Shown: positions 7,064 to 16,136, counted from the stretch's first letter. The stretch: DNA of 64,000 nt from Alphaproteobacteria bacterium (GCA_900768185.1 CAAGCB010000013.1:91027-155026); one strand, 5' to 3'. Numbers and translations are program-made. Notes: generated from the letters alone by a model not told the origin.

Positions 7064-8464
7064 ATGATTTTTTTGCCGCGCGACCAGGTCAAAACCTTTC
7101 ATTTCACCGATCGTTTTTATGACGACGCGTCGAAAACGGCGCATTTACGTTATGCGTTCAACAGCGGTGCGATGACGTTCGAAGAAACGCTTGTGTTTGA
7201 AAACGCCCCCGATCTGACGGACGCGAAACGCCGCGAGGCGCTGGATCTGTGCTTGCGTCTGTTGCATTTCGCCGCGGGCGTCAGCTATTACAAACTCTAC
7301 ATTCCGGACGAAATCCGGCTGGACAACGACGAAATGACGCAAGCGGAGGCGGAGTTTTTCGATTTGTTCTACATGTCGGGGCTGGGCGAATTTTCCTTTC
7401 GCAACAACGTCGCGCCGCATATCGCTTTCCCGCACTCGGACGCCGCCCGCGCCCGAAAGGCGGATGTCCGGCTGAAAAAGGGGATTGTCGTTCCCGTCGG
7501 CGGGGGAAAGGATTCGATCGTGTCGATCGAATCATTGAAATCGGTCGGTTTTTCGCCGGTGCTGTTTTCGGTCGGTTTGCCCCGTCCGATCAGGGAAACG
7601 GTTGAATTGTCAAGATTGCCGTCCGTTTTGGTGCGCCGTAAAATTTCGCCCGATTTGATCGCCGCGAACGAAAACGCGGCGGGCGCGCTGAACGGACACG
7701 TTCCCGTCACGGGCGTTATCGCGTTCATTCTGATGTGCGCCGCGGTTTTATACGATTTCACGGACGCCGCCCTGTCGAACGAGCGTTCCGCCAACGTCGG
7801 CAACACGGAAAAGGACGGGCGCGTCGTCAATCATCAATGGAGCAAATCAATCGAATTCGAACGGGCTTTCCGCACGCTGACGCAGACCGTTCTGCCCGAT
7901 TTCCGCTATTTTTCGCTGTTGCGTCCGTTGTCCGAGCTGGCGATCGCGTCCCTGTTTTCGAAAATCGGAAAATACGATGCGGTGTTCACCAGCTGCAACA
8001 AGGCGTTCAAGCTGGACGAACGCAAGCGGCTGGACAGATGGTGCGCCGATTGCGACAAGTGCCGGTTTGTTTTTCTGGCTTTGGCGCCGTTCATGGAACG
8101 CGACCGACTGATCGGCGTGTTCGGGCGCGACATGCTGGACGACGCGTCGCAAATCGCGGGATACAGGCAGTTACTGGGGCTGGAGGCGTTCAAGCCGTTC
8201 GAATGTGTCGGGGAAATTGACGAATCGGCGCTGGCTTTGATGGTTTTGTCCGACCGCGACGAATGGAAAAACGACGCCGTTGTCGCCGCCCTGTCGCCCG
8301 CCGTGACGGCTAAATACGGAAATAAAAAGGATTTTTTGATTGAGAAAGTTTTTTCTTTGTCGGATAATCATTTAATTCCGGAGGAATACGACAATGTTGT
8401 TAAATTCTTTAATCAACAAACCCGTAACGGTATGGGGCTATGGCGCCGAGGGTCGCGCGGCTAA
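7064..8464 (+). CDS. murL: UDP-MurNAc-L-Ala-L-Glu epimerase MurL
   Basis: A 466-residue cytoplasmic enzyme that inverts the L-Glu of UDP-MurNAc-L-Ala-L-Glu to D-Glu using ATP. The start chosen is the ATG after AAAGGGGGG; an upstream frame adds 20 unlikely residues. A PP-loop-type ATP motif VPVGGGKDS lies at residues 143-151, and a cysteine cluster CADCDKC lies near residue 330. The next gene is the matching MurD2 ligase, overlapping by 71 bases, which is the known partner arrangement. Together they replace the MurI/MurD route. Identification rests on overall family memory plus the MurD2 neighbour, and both agree. Confidence 0.88.
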   Translation: MIFLPRDQVKTFHFTDRFYDDASKTAHLRYAFNSGAMTFEETLVFENAPDLTDAKRREALDLCLRLLHFAAGVSYYKLYIPDEIRLDNDEMTQAEAEFFDLFYMSGLGEFSFRNNVAPHIAFPHSDAARARKADVRLKKGIVVPVGGGKDSIVSIESLKSVGFSPVLFSVGLPRPIRETVELSRLPSVLVRRKISPDLIAANENAAGALNGHVPVTGVIAFILMCAAVLYDFTDAALSNERSANVGNTEKDGRVVNHQWSKSIEFERAFRTLTQTVLPDFRYFSLLRPLSELAIASLFSKIGKYDAVFTSCNKAFKLDERKRLDRWCADCDKCRFVFLALAPFMERDRLIGVFGRDMLDDASQIAGYRQLLGLEAFKPFECVGEIDESALALMVLSDRDEWKNDAVVAALSPAVTAKYGNKKDFLIEKVFSLSDNHLIPEEYDNVVKFFNQQTRNGMGLWRRGSRG

Positions 8465-9677
8465 AACTTTTTTGGAAAAACGCGGGTGCGAAGTCACCGT
8501 GATCGAAGATCCGACCCCGATTCCGCAATCGGGCGTCATTGTCAAATCCCCCGGTATCAGTTTGTATCGTCACGACATCAAAATGGCGAAGTATTACGGT
8601 GCTTTTTTTACGACGGGCGTCAATCTGTTTATGGAAGCCGCGCTGTCCATGTCCGATTCGCGTCCGTTGCTGATCGGCGTGACGGGGACGAAAGGAAAAT
8701 CGACGACCTCGTCGCTGATCGCCCATTTGTTGCGCGCGCAGGGAAATCGCGTCGCTTTGTGCGGCAATATCGGCGTTCCCGCGATCGCGATGGCGGACAA
8801 GCTTGACCGGTTCGAAGCCGTCGTCGTCGAAATGTCCAGCTATATGTGCGCCGATTTGCAATATCCGTTTGATATTTCGGTTGTTTTAAACTTGTATCCC
8901 GAACATGTCGACTGGCATAAAACGCATGAACAGTATTATCACGACAAGCTGAACATTCTGGCAAAACGCAAACCGGGGCAGGTCGCCGTTTTGAATGCGC
9001 GGGATCCCCGCACGGCGATGAACGTCCGCGATGTTAAAGACGTCGTCTGGTTCGACGCGATGAACGCGATTCACGTTTTCGGCGATTGGTTTTACGACGG
9101 TGTGACGAAATTGTTTCCGACCGACGTCGTTCCTTTGCGCGGCGAACACAATTTGAAAAACGTCTGCGCCGCGCTGACCGTCGTCAAACAGGCCGGCGGC
9201 GATTTGACCTTGTGCGGCGAAGCGTTGAAGACGTTTCAGCCTTTGCCTCATCGTTTGCAGACGGTCGCTTTCAAAAAAGGCGTCATGTACGTTGACGACA
9301 GCATCTCGACGACGCCCGAAACGGCGATGGCGGCGCTGAAATCGTTCGGCGATTTCGCGACGATCGTTTTAATCGCCGGCGGTTTCGACCGCGAACAGGA
9401 TTATTCCGAACTGGCGGCTTTTGTCGCGAAAGGCGCAGCGAAAGCCGTTGTGACCCTGCCGCCGACGGGCGAGCGTCTGGCGCAAATGCTGGAAGAAAAA
9501 GGCGCGCGCGCCGTTCGTGCCGAAAATATGGACGACGCCGTAAAAAAAGCGGCGGATTTGTCGGGGTTCGGCGATATCGTCGTGTTGTCGCCCGCCGCGC
9601 CCAGCTACGGCGTTTATAAAAATTTCGAACAGCGCGGGGAGGATTTCGTTCGCTGCGTCAACGCGTTGGAGGATTGA
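8394..9677 (+). CDS. murD2: UDP-MurNAc-L-Ala--L-glutamate ligase MurD2
   Basis: A 427-residue Mur ligase. It has an N-terminal Rossmann-like UDP-binding part (VWGYGAEGRAAKTFL), the ATP loop GTKGKST at 98-104, a central domain with NLYPEHVDWH, and a C-terminal domain containing DDSISTTPET. It is shaped like MurD, but its position inside the end of murL identifies it as MurD2, which adds L-Glu rather than D-Glu. The start has a perfect GGAGG nine bases upstream and lies inside murL by 71 bases, suggesting strict co-expression. It ends six bases from convergent recR. Confidence 0.87.
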   Translation: MLLNSLINKPVTVWGYGAEGRAAKTFLEKRGCEVTVIEDPTPIPQSGVIVKSPGISLYRHDIKMAKYYGAFFTTGVNLFMEAALSMSDSRPLLIGVTGTKGKSTTSSLIAHLLRAQGNRVALCGNIGVPAIAMADKLDRFEAVVVEMSSYMCADLQYPFDISVVLNLYPEHVDWHKTHEQYYHDKLNILAKRKPGQVAVLNARDPRTAMNVRDVKDVVWFDAMNAIHVFGDWFYDGVTKLFPTDVVPLRGEHNLKNVCAALTVVKQAGGDLTLCGEALKTFQPLPHRLQTVAFKKGVMYVDDSISTTPETAMAALKSFGDFATIVLIAGGFDREQDYSELAAFVAKGAAKAVVTLPPTGERLAQMLEEKGARAVRAENMDDAVKKAADLSGFGDIVVLSPAAPSYGVYKNFEQRGEDFVRCVNALED

Positions 9678-9683
9678 TTCTTC

Positions 9684-10271
9684 CTACCGTCTGGATTTCA
9701 GCGCGGTTTGAATTGTTCCGTCGTCCAGATAATCCAGTTCCCCGCCGACGGGAATTCCCTGCGCCAGTGAAGATATTTTGATGTTCGGGGATTTGAACCG
9801 TTCGGCGATGTAATGCCCCGTCGTCTGTCCGTCGACCGTCGCGGGCAACGCCAGAATCAGTTCCGACACTCCGGAATCGCGGATTCGTTTTTCCAAGGCG
9901 GGCAGACGCAATTCGTCGGGACCCGTTCCTTCGATTGCGGACAACAACCCGCCCAGAACGTGATAGCGTCCGCGAAACGCGCCGCTGCGTTCGATCGCCC
10001 ACAAATCCGCCACGTCCTGCACGACGCAGATTACGCCCGCGTCGCGTTTTTCATCGCGGCAGATCGCGCACGGCGTCTGCGTGTCCGGATTGCCGCATAC
10101 GGGGCATGTTTCGACGTGGTCAATCACGTCCCGCATCGCGGTCGCCAAAGGAATCAGTTGCGTTTCCTTTTTCTTGATCAGGTGCAGAACGGCACGGCGC
10201 GCCGATCGTCTGCCGAATCCGGGCAGGCGTGAAAACAGACGGATCAGAGTTTCGATTTCGTTTTCCCGCAC
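9684..10271 (-). CDS. recR: Recombination mediator RecR
   Basis: A 195-residue DNA repair protein that, with RecO/RecF, loads RecA on gapped DNA. It has the N-terminal helix-hairpin-helix (LPGFGRRSARR), a four-cysteine zinc finger (CPVC...CAIC), and a Toprim domain (VICVVQDVADLWAIE). The C terminus contains GIPVGGELDYLD. Length is normal. The start is GTG at 10271, with GGAAAAA upstream. It is the last gene of the dnaX-ybaB-recR unit, an order conserved in many bacteria. Confidence 0.95.
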   Translation of the reverse strand: MRENEIETLIRLFSRLPGFGRRSARRAVLHLIKKKETQLIPLATAMRDVIDHVETCPVCGNPDTQTPCAICRDEKRDAGVICVVQDVADLWAIERSGAFRGRYHVLGGLLSAIEGTGPDELRLPALEKRIRDSGVSELILALPATVDGQTTGHYIAERFKSPNIKISSLAQGIPVGGELDYLDDGTIQTALKSRR

Positions 10272-10283
10272 GGCTTTTTCCGA

Positions 10284-10592
10284 TTAAAAAGGCATCTTCA
10301 TACCGGGGGGCAAAATATCGCTCAGCCCGTCGGCGGTTTCGGTTTCGATCTTTTTCCGCGCGTCGTTGAACGCGGCGGTCAGCAGGTCTTCCAAAACGGC
10401 GACGTCGTCCGGATCGACCAAAGACGGATCGATTTTGACGCGCTTGACTTCGCCTTTGCCCGTCATGACGATTTCAATCATGCCGCCGCCCGACGTTCCC
10501 GTAATTTCCTTTTGTGCCAAATCGCGCTGTTGACGCATCAGTTTTTCCTGCATTTCCCGCGCTTTTTGCATCAGCATGTTAAAATCGGTCAT
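10284..10592 (-). CDS. YbaB/EbfC nucleoid-associated protein
   Basis: A 102-residue DNA-binding protein of the YbaB/EbfC family: an N-terminal helix (MQKAREMQEKLMRQQRDLAQKEITG), a central beta sheet (GMIEIVMTGKGEVKRVKIDPSLV) and a C-terminal helix ending LPPGMKMPF. The ATG overlaps the dnaX stop (ATGA), and recR follows after 12 bases. This is the standard dnaX-ybaB-recR operon. It probably coats or compacts DNA and may assist repair. Confidence 0.93.
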   Translation of the reverse strand: MTDFNMLMQKAREMQEKLMRQQRDLAQKEITGTSGGGMIEIVMTGKGEVKRVKIDPSLVDPDDVAVLEDLLTAAFNDARKKIETETADGLSDILPPGMKMPF

Positions 10593-12367
10593 TCGTCGTC
10601 CCTTTCGTTGTCGTTTCCTTGTGCCGCCGTATCGGTCAGAAAAGCGTAGCCGGCGTCGTTGATGCCTTCGCTTTCATCGTCCGCGTTCAAAGCTTTGCGC
10701 GGACGCACCGTTTCGATTCTGGATTTCGGGAAAGCTTTTAAAACGGCGGATACGATCGGATCGCGCGTCATATCCTGTTTCAGCTTTTCGGTATAGGCGC
10801 GCGCCTGTTGCAACAGTGTTTGCCCGCCTTGTTGCGAAACGACCGTGACGATCCACTTTTTCCCCGTCCACAGCCGCAGTTTTTCGACCATTTCGCCCGC
10901 CAGATTGTGCGGCGCGCCGTCAACGGGGAAAAATTCGATTTTTCCTTGCTCGTAGGACACGATGCTGACGAATTTTTCGACGTTATAGGCGAACATCAGT
11001 TCGTTTTGCTTGTAGGCGAAAGCCACCAAATCCGCCAAAGAATTGAGCGTGACGAAATCATTTTGCGCCGGTTGCGCCAAAACGGGCGCGACAGCCGCCA
11101 CCCCGCCCCAATTCGGAAGACGGACGCTTGCCGCGCGGGGTGCCGCCGCGAAAGTTTCAGCCGTCGCCGCCTTGGCGGAAGACAACGACGGCGCGTTAAA
11201 AGACGGCGATTCTTTTTGCAGGGACTCGATGTACTTGGCGGGAGTCGGCAAATCCGCCGCGTAAGCCAGACGAATCAAAACCATTTCCGCGGCTTGTTTT
11301 TCCGACGGAGCCTTCAGCGTTTCGTCAATGCCTTTCAGCAACATCTGCCACGCGCGGGTCAAAACGGACATGGGCAGTTTTTTAGCCATTTCGGAACATC
11401 GGTCGCGTTCCGCCGCCGCCATGCTGCCGTCGTCCGCCAGCTCCGGCGCGATTTGAACGCGCGTCAGCCAATGCGTCAGTTCCAGCAGATCCTGCAAAAC
11501 AATGACGGGATCCGCGCCCGCGTCGTATTGGCGCGAAAACGAATCCAAAGCGGATTTGATGTCGCCTTTCATCACCTGTTCGTACAAATCGACGACGGCG
11601 GCGCGGTCGGCAAGCCCGATCATCGCGCGCACGAAATCCGCCGTGACGTTGCCGCCGCCGTGCGCGATCGCCTGATCCAACAGGGACAGTCCGTCGCGGA
11701 CGGAACCGTCGGCGGCTTTGGCGATCAGTTTCAACGCCTCGTCCTCGGCGGCGACGTTTTCTTTGGCGACGATGTTTTTGAAATGCGCGGTCAAAACGTC
11801 CGGTTCGACGCGGCGCAGGTCGAATCGCTGGCAGCGCGACAAAACGGTGGTCGGCACTTTGCGGATCTCGGTCGTGGCAAAGATGAATTTGACGCGTTCG
11901 GGCGGTTCCTCCAACGTTTTCAGCAAAGCGTTGAACGCCGCGGTCGACAGCATGTGGACTTCGTCGATAATATAGATTTTAAAACGCGCCGCCGTCGGGT
12001 TGTACCGTGTTGTTTCGATGATTTCGCGCACGTTTGCGACGCCGGTGTTGCTGGCGGCGTCGATTTCGACAACGTCGACGTCGCGGTCTTCGGCGATGGC
12101 GCGGCAATGTTCGCAAACGCCGCAGGGTTCGGTCGTCATGCCGCCCTTGCCGTCGGAACCCACGCAGTTCAGGGCGCGGGCGATGATGCGCGCGGACGTC
12201 GTTTTGCCGATGCCGCGAATGCCCGTCAGAATGTATGCCTGCGCCAGACGGTTCGTTTCAATGGCGTTTTTCAGCGTTCGAACCAAAGCTTCCTGCCCGA
12301 TCAGATCGGAAAAAGTCGTCGGACGGTATTTGCGGGCAAGGACGCGGTATTCGTTTTTGTCGGTCAT
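10589..12367 (-). CDS. dnaX: DNA polymerase III gamma/tau subunit DnaX
   Basis: A 592-residue clamp-loader ATPase. It has a Walker A GIRGIGKTT near residue 50, a zinc module with four cysteines (C...PCGVCEHC), a Walker B region (IYIIDEVHML) and sensor residues around TTEIRKVPTTVLSRCQRFDL. The C-terminal half (about 370-592) is the tau-type extension that contacts the polymerase and helicase. No frameshift slippery run was noted. It lies just downstream of the SRP RNA gene on the same strand, with no strong ribosome-binding site visible, and is coupled to ybaB and recR downstream. Confidence 0.95.
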   Translation of the reverse strand: MTDKNEYRVLARKYRPTTFSDLIGQEALVRTLKNAIETNRLAQAYILTGIRGIGKTTSARIIARALNCVGSDGKGGMTTEPCGVCEHCRAIAEDRDVDVVEIDAASNTGVANVREIIETTRYNPTAARFKIYIIDEVHMLSTAAFNALLKTLEEPPERVKFIFATTEIRKVPTTVLSRCQRFDLRRVEPDVLTAHFKNIVAKENVAAEDEALKLIAKAADGSVRDGLSLLDQAIAHGGGNVTADFVRAMIGLADRAAVVDLYEQVMKGDIKSALDSFSRQYDAGADPVIVLQDLLELTHWLTRVQIAPELADDGSMAAAERDRCSEMAKKLPMSVLTRAWQMLLKGIDETLKAPSEKQAAEMVLIRLAYAADLPTPAKYIESLQKESPSFNAPSLSSAKAATAETFAAAPRAASVRLPNWGGVAAVAPVLAQPAQNDFVTLNSLADLVAFAYKQNELMFAYNVEKFVSIVSYEQGKIEFFPVDGAPHNLAGEMVEKLRLWTGKKWIVTVVSQQGGQTLLQQARAYTEKLKQDMTRDPIVSAVLKAFPKSRIETVRPRKALNADDESEGINDAGYAFLTDTAAQGNDNERDDE

Positions 12368-12394
12368 GGTTTCGGACGTTTTCGGAAAAAAGGA

Positions 12395-12490
12395 AAAGGA
12401 AACCGGACAACGACCCGCCCTAAACCGTTACGGCTGCTTTCTTCCGAACCTGACCGGGTTGGCGGCCGGAACGTCCGTAGCCGGTTTCCG
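12395..12490 (-). ncRNA. ffs: Signal recognition particle RNA, small bacterial (4.5S) type
   Basis: Read on the minus strand, the core GGTCAGGTTCGGAAGAAAGC closely matches the universally conserved SRP RNA domain IV loop, which binds Ffh. The ends pair perfectly (12481-12489 with 12398-12406), giving the expected long hairpin of about 95 bases. A T-rich tract follows the 3' end. It sits immediately upstream of dnaX, a common position in alphaproteobacteria, and has its own consensus promoter. Exact ends are estimated from the promoter and closing stem. Confidence 0.93.
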
Positions 12491-12495
12491 CCCTC

Positions 12496-12525
12496 TATTT
12501 AGCGTTGTTTTTGTTCGAAGTGCAA
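12496..12525 (-). promoter_or_regulatory. Sigma-70-type promoter of the SRP RNA gene
   Basis: On the minus strand TTGCAC (12525-12520) and TAAATA (12501-12496) are separated by 18 bases, and transcription would begin about 7 bases further, exactly at the closing stem of the RNA. Confidence 0.75.
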
Positions 12526-12593
12526 GCAGAACTTTTACTGTTTTGAAAATCGCGTTCAAAAAAGCTTGTTTTCCGTCGTTTTTTCAACAATGC

Positions 12594-12622
12594 TTGACAA
12601 AGCCGCGATTTAAGCATTTATG
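12594..12622 (+). promoter_or_regulatory. Promoter of the fab operon
   Basis: A consensus TTGACA at 12594-12599 is followed after 17 bases by TTTATG (12617-12622). The first gene, fabD, starts 42 bases downstream behind GGGAG. No FapR- or FabR-like palindrome was recognised. Confidence 0.65.
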
Positions 12623-12664
12623 TATCGGTCGATTGATTTGTTTTTTCCGTAGGGAGTACGCTTT

Positions 12665-13606
12665 ATGACTCAGGCTATTGTTTTTCCGGGACAGGGTTCG
12701 CAGTCCGTCGGTATGGGAAAGGATTTGGCGGACGCGTTCACCGTCGCCAAAGAGGTTTTTTTGGAAGTCGACGACGCGCTGAATCAAAACCTCAGCAAAA
12801 TGATGTTCGAAGGTCCGGCGGAAGATTTGCTGCTGACGGAAAACGCCCAGCCCGCCTTGATGGCGGTCAGCATGGCGGTCGTCCGCGTTTTGCAGCAGGA
12901 AGGCAAGATTTCGCTGGCTGAAACCTTTAAATACGCGGCGGGGCATTCGCTGGGCGAATATTCCGCGCTGTGCGCCGCGGGGTCTTTCGATATCACGACG
13001 GCGGCGCGTTTGTTGCGTATCCGCGGTCGCGCGATGCAGCAGGCGGTTCCCGCGGGCGAGGGCGGCATGGCGGCTTTGATCGGCGTCACCGTCGAACAGG
13101 CGAAGGAAATCGCCGCCGAAGCCGCCGAAGGCGACGTTTGCGTCGCGGCGAACGACAACGCTCCCGGTCAGGTTGTTATCAGCGGCACGACGGCGGCGAT
13201 CGACCGCGCCGTTAAAATCGCGGCGGACAAAGGCGTTAAACGCGCCGTCAAACTGGCGGTCAGCGCGCCGTTCCACAGCCCGATGATGCGTCCCGCCGCC
13301 GACGTGATGGCGCAAGCTTTGGCGGAAGCGGAAATCAAAGCGCCGCGTTTCCCCGTCATCGCGAACGTGACGGCTCGTCCCGTGACCGATCCCGCTGAAA
13401 TCCGCAAATTGCTGGTTGAACAGGTGACGGGATCCGTGCGCTGGCGCGAAAGCATGCTGTTCGCGGTCGAAAACGGCGTCGACGCGATCGTCGAAGCCGG
13501 TTCCGGCAAGGTTCTGACGGGCATGGCGAAGCGCATCTCCCCCGATTTAAAGGGAATCGCGCTGAATACGCCGCAGGATATTGAAGATTTTTTGAAAACG
13601 CTTTAA
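12665..13606 (+). CDS. fabD: Malonyl-CoA:ACP transacylase FabD
   Basis: A 313-residue cytoplasmic enzyme that moves malonyl from CoA to ACP to prime fatty-acid elongation. The nucleophile motif GHSLGE lies near residue 97, preceded by FPGQGSQ at the N terminus; the catalytic histidine region (SAPFHSPMM) is near residue 200. Length is typical. It opens the operon fabD-fabG-acpP-fabF-mltG. Confidence 0.96.
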   Translation: MTQAIVFPGQGSQSVGMGKDLADAFTVAKEVFLEVDDALNQNLSKMMFEGPAEDLLLTENAQPALMAVSMAVVRVLQQEGKISLAETFKYAAGHSLGEYSALCAAGSFDITTAARLLRIRGRAMQQAVPAGEGGMAALIGVTVEQAKEIAAEAAEGDVCVAANDNAPGQVVISGTTAAIDRAVKIAADKGVKRAVKLAVSAPFHSPMMRPAADVMAQALAEAEIKAPRFPVIANVTARPVTDPAEIRKLLVEQVTGSVRWRESMLFAVENGVDAIVEAGSGKVLTGMAKRISPDLKGIALNTPQDIEDFLKTL

Positions 13607-13643
13607 TGTAACCTACCTCCAACTTTTGAAAAGGAAAAAGATA

Positions 13644-14378
13644 ATGGATTTTACGGGAAAATGCGCTCTGATCACGGGCGCTACGGGCGGCATCGGTCGC
13701 GTCATCACCAAAAAACTGCATGACGCGGGCGCGACGGTCATTATTACGGATATGCGTCAGGAATCTCTGGACGCGTTTGCCGCCGAACTGAAAGAAAGAG
13801 TTTTCGCTTTCGCCTGCAATCTGGGCGATCCCGCCGACATCGAATCGCTGGTGTCCAAGGCGGAAAAAGCGGCCGGCGCCATCGACATTCTGGTCAACAA
13901 CGCCGGATTGACCAAAGACGGTCTGTTCCTGCGTATGAAGGACGAAGACTGGAATTTGGTTTTGAACGTGAACCTGACCGCCGGATTCCGTCTGGCGCGC
14001 GCCGCAATCCGCGGCATGATGAAGCGCCGCTACGGGCGCATCGTTTCGATGGCTTCGGTCGTCGGCGTGACGGGCAACCCCGGACAGGCGAACTATTCCG
14101 CGTCCAAAGCCGGCTTGATCGGCATGACGAAATGTCTGGCGGCGGAAGTGGCTTCCCGCGGGATTACGGCGAACTGTGTCGCCCCCGGTTTCATCAAAAC
14201 CGCGATGACCGACGTCCTGCCCGAAGAAGAAAAGGAAAAACTGGCGCGCCGCATTCCGATGGGACGTTTGGGATTGCCCGACGATGTCGCGAACGCCGTT
14301 GTTTTTCTTGCCAGCGACGAAGCGTCTTACATCACGGGTCAGACGATTCACGTCAACGGCGGAATGGCGATGATCTGA
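13644..14378 (+). CDS. fabG: 3-oxoacyl-ACP reductase FabG
   Basis: A 244-residue short-chain dehydrogenase that reduces 3-oxoacyl-ACP with NADPH. It has the cofactor loop TGATGGIG at residues 12-19, NNAG near 85, and the catalytic Y-x-x-x-K in NYSASKAG. The C terminus IHVNGGMAMI is typical of FabG. The ATG at 13644 was preferred over an upstream TTG because GAAAAGGAAAAAG precedes it at good spacing. Confidence 0.95.
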   Translation: MDFTGKCALITGATGGIGRVITKKLHDAGATVIITDMRQESLDAFAAELKERVFAFACNLGDPADIESLVSKAEKAAGAIDILVNNAGLTKDGLFLRMKDEDWNLVLNVNLTAGFRLARAAIRGMMKRRYGRIVSMASVVGVTGNPGQANYSASKAGLIGMTKCLAAEVASRGITANCVAPGFIKTAMTDVLPEEEKEKLARRIPMGRLGLPDDVANAVVFLASDEASYITGQTIHVNGGMAMI

Positions 14379-14529
14379 GCGCTTTTCCGCTGAGCGGAAA
14401 GCTTTGTTTTGATCAAAGCCGCATTTTTTGACTGGTAAAGGTCGAAAAAGTGTGCTAGAAAATGTTGCTTTCGTGAGTGTTCTTGTCTTTTTCAGGCAAA
14501 AACACCCTGTTTAACAAGAGGAATACAAA

Positions 14530-14766
14530 ATGAATGATATTGCCGAACGCGTAAAGAAAATTGTCGTCGAACACCTGGGCGTCGATCCTGCCAAAGTGAC
14601 CGATTCTTCCAGCTTCATCGACGATTTGAACGCAGACAGCTTGGATACCGTTGAACTGGTTATGGCTTTCGAAGAAGAATTTTCCGTTGAAATTCCCGAC
14701 GATGCCGCTGAAAAGATTTTGACCGTTCAGGACGCTATCGACTACATCAGCAAACACGCCGCTTAA
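14530..14766 (+). CDS. acpP: Acyl carrier protein
   Basis: A 78-residue acidic helical protein that carries growing acyl chains. The phosphopantetheine serine lies in DADSLD-like sequence (here [12 protein letters not shown]). The start is preceded by AAGAGGAAT. A 151-base gap separates it from fabG and a 110-base structured gap separates it from fabF, so its level may be adjusted separately within the operon. Confidence 0.97.
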   Translation: MNDIAERVKKIVVEHLGVDPAKVTDSSSFIDDLNADSLDTVELVMAFEEEFSVEIPDDAAEKILTVQDAIDYISKHAA

Positions 14767-14780
14767 CAAGCCCGAATATG

Positions 14781-14825
14781 CGTGCCGATTTTTTCCGGTT
14801 GCTTTTTAATCGGAGGATCGGCACG
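14781..14825 (+). promoter_or_regulatory. Two-tier hairpin between acpP and fabF
   Basis: A perfect 9-bp outer stem (14781-14789 with 14817-14825) encloses an inner 6-bp stem (CCGGTT with AATCGG, one G-U pair) and a T-rich loop. There is no T run after it, so it is not an ordinary terminator. It could stabilise the acpP 3' end or be a processing site that raises acpP mRNA over fabF. The structure is seen; the function is inferred. Confidence 0.4.
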
Positions 14826-14876
14826 TCTTGCTATTAAACAGAATTTTTACCATCAAATCTTTCCAAAGGATAACAA

Positions 14877-16136
14877 ATGAGAAGAGTCGTCGTTACGGGT
14901 ATGGGAGTGCTGTCGCCGATGGGGCGCGGCGTGGATACGAACTGGCAAGGGTTGATTCACGGAAAATCGGCAATCTCCGCCGTTACAAAGTACGACGTTT
15001 CTGAATCGCCCGCCAAAGTCGCGGGGCAGATTCCTTTCGGCAAGGAAGCGGGACAGTTTGATCCCGATTCCGTCATGGCGCCGAAAGATCAGCGCCGCGT
15101 CGACCCGTTTATTCTGTACGGTGTTTGCGCGGGTATCGACGCGATGGAAGATTCCGGTTGGAAACCCGAAACGGACGAAGACCGTTTCCGCACGGGCGTC
15201 ATGGTCGGCGCGGGCATCGGCGGCTTGGGCGCGATTTCCGACAGCGCGGTGACGCTGAAAGAACACGGCCCCCGCCGCATCAGCCCGTTTTTTATCCCGT
15301 CGTGCCTGATCAATCTGATTTCGGGGCAGTTGTCCATTAAATACGGTTTGTACGGACCGAACCATTCGTGCGTGACGGCTTGCGCCACGGGAACGCACGC
15401 GATCGGCGACGCCGCCCGCCTGATTATGTGGGGCGATGCCGACGTTATGCTGGCGGGCGGGGCGGAAGCCGCCGTTCATCCGCTGGCGATGGCAGGTTTC
15501 GCGCAGGCAAAAGCTTTGTCCACGCACTACAACGACACGCCCGAAAAGGCTTCCCGTCCGTGGGACAAGGGGCATGACGGTTTCGTCATGGGCGAAGGCG
15601 CCGGCGTCGTCGTGCTGGAAGAATACGAACACGCCAAAAAACGCGGCGCGAAAATTTACGGCGAAGTCGCGGGCTACGGTCTGTCGGGCGACGGCTATCA
15701 CGTCACCGCTCCCGCCGCGGACAGTCGCGGATCGAAACACGCGATGCGCATGGCGTTTAAAAACGGCGGTATGACGCCGGAAGATATCGGCTATATCAAT
15801 GCGCACGGAACGTCCACGCCCGCGGGCGACATTTTGGAAATCAACGCGGTCAAAGCCGTCTTCGGCGATGACGCGACAAAGGTCGCCATGTCGTCCACAA
15901 AATCCAGCATCGGGCATTTGCTGGGCGCCGCCGGCGCGGTCGAAGCGATTTTCTGCTTGAAGGCGTTGCAGGACGGCATCATGCCTCCGACCCTGAATTT
16001 GGAAGATCCGATTGAAGGCGCGGAAGACATGAATCTGGTCGCTTTGAAGGCGCAGGAACGCAAGCTGAAAGCCGTGATGTCCAACTCGTTCGGGTTCGGC
16101 GGAACGAACGCTTCCGTTATTTTCAAGGCGGTTTAA
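14877..16136 (+). CDS. fabF: 3-oxoacyl-ACP synthase II FabF
   Basis: A 419-residue condensing enzyme of type II fatty-acid synthesis. It has the catalytic cysteine in CVTACATGTH (near residue 165) and the two histidines in NAHGTSTPAGD and SIGHLLGAAG. The N terminus RRVVVTGMGVLSPMG and the C-terminal NSFGFGGTNAS are diagnostic. AAAGGA precedes the ATG. It is followed after 12 bases by mltG. Confidence 0.96.
   Translation: MRRVVVTGMGVLSPMGRGVDTNWQGLIHGKSAISAVTKYDVSESPAKVAGQIPFGKEAGQFDPDSVMAPKDQRRVDPFILYGVCAGIDAMEDSGWKPETDEDRFRTGVMVGAGIGGLGAISDSAVTLKEHGPRRISPFFIPSCLINLISGQLSIKYGLYGPNHSCVTACATGTHAIGDAARLIMWGDADVMLAGGAEAAVHPLAMAGFAQAKALSTHYNDTPEKASRPWDKGHDGFVMGEGAGVVVLEEYEHAKKRGAKIYGEVAGYGLSGDGYHVTAPAADSRGSKHAMRMAFKNGGMTPEDIGYINAHGTSTPAGDILEINAVKAVFGDDATKVAMSSTKSSIGHLLGAAGAVEAIFCLKALQDGIMPPTLNLEDPIEGAEDMNLVALKAQERKLKAVMSNSFGFGGTNASVIFKAV

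Noticed and set aside
10808..12502. Long open frame on the plus strand opposite dnaX (564 codons)
   Set aside because: It is antisense to a certain gene, Arg/Phe-rich with no domain, and is produced by the codon bias of dnaX. The same holds for the long frames opposite mrcA and rne.
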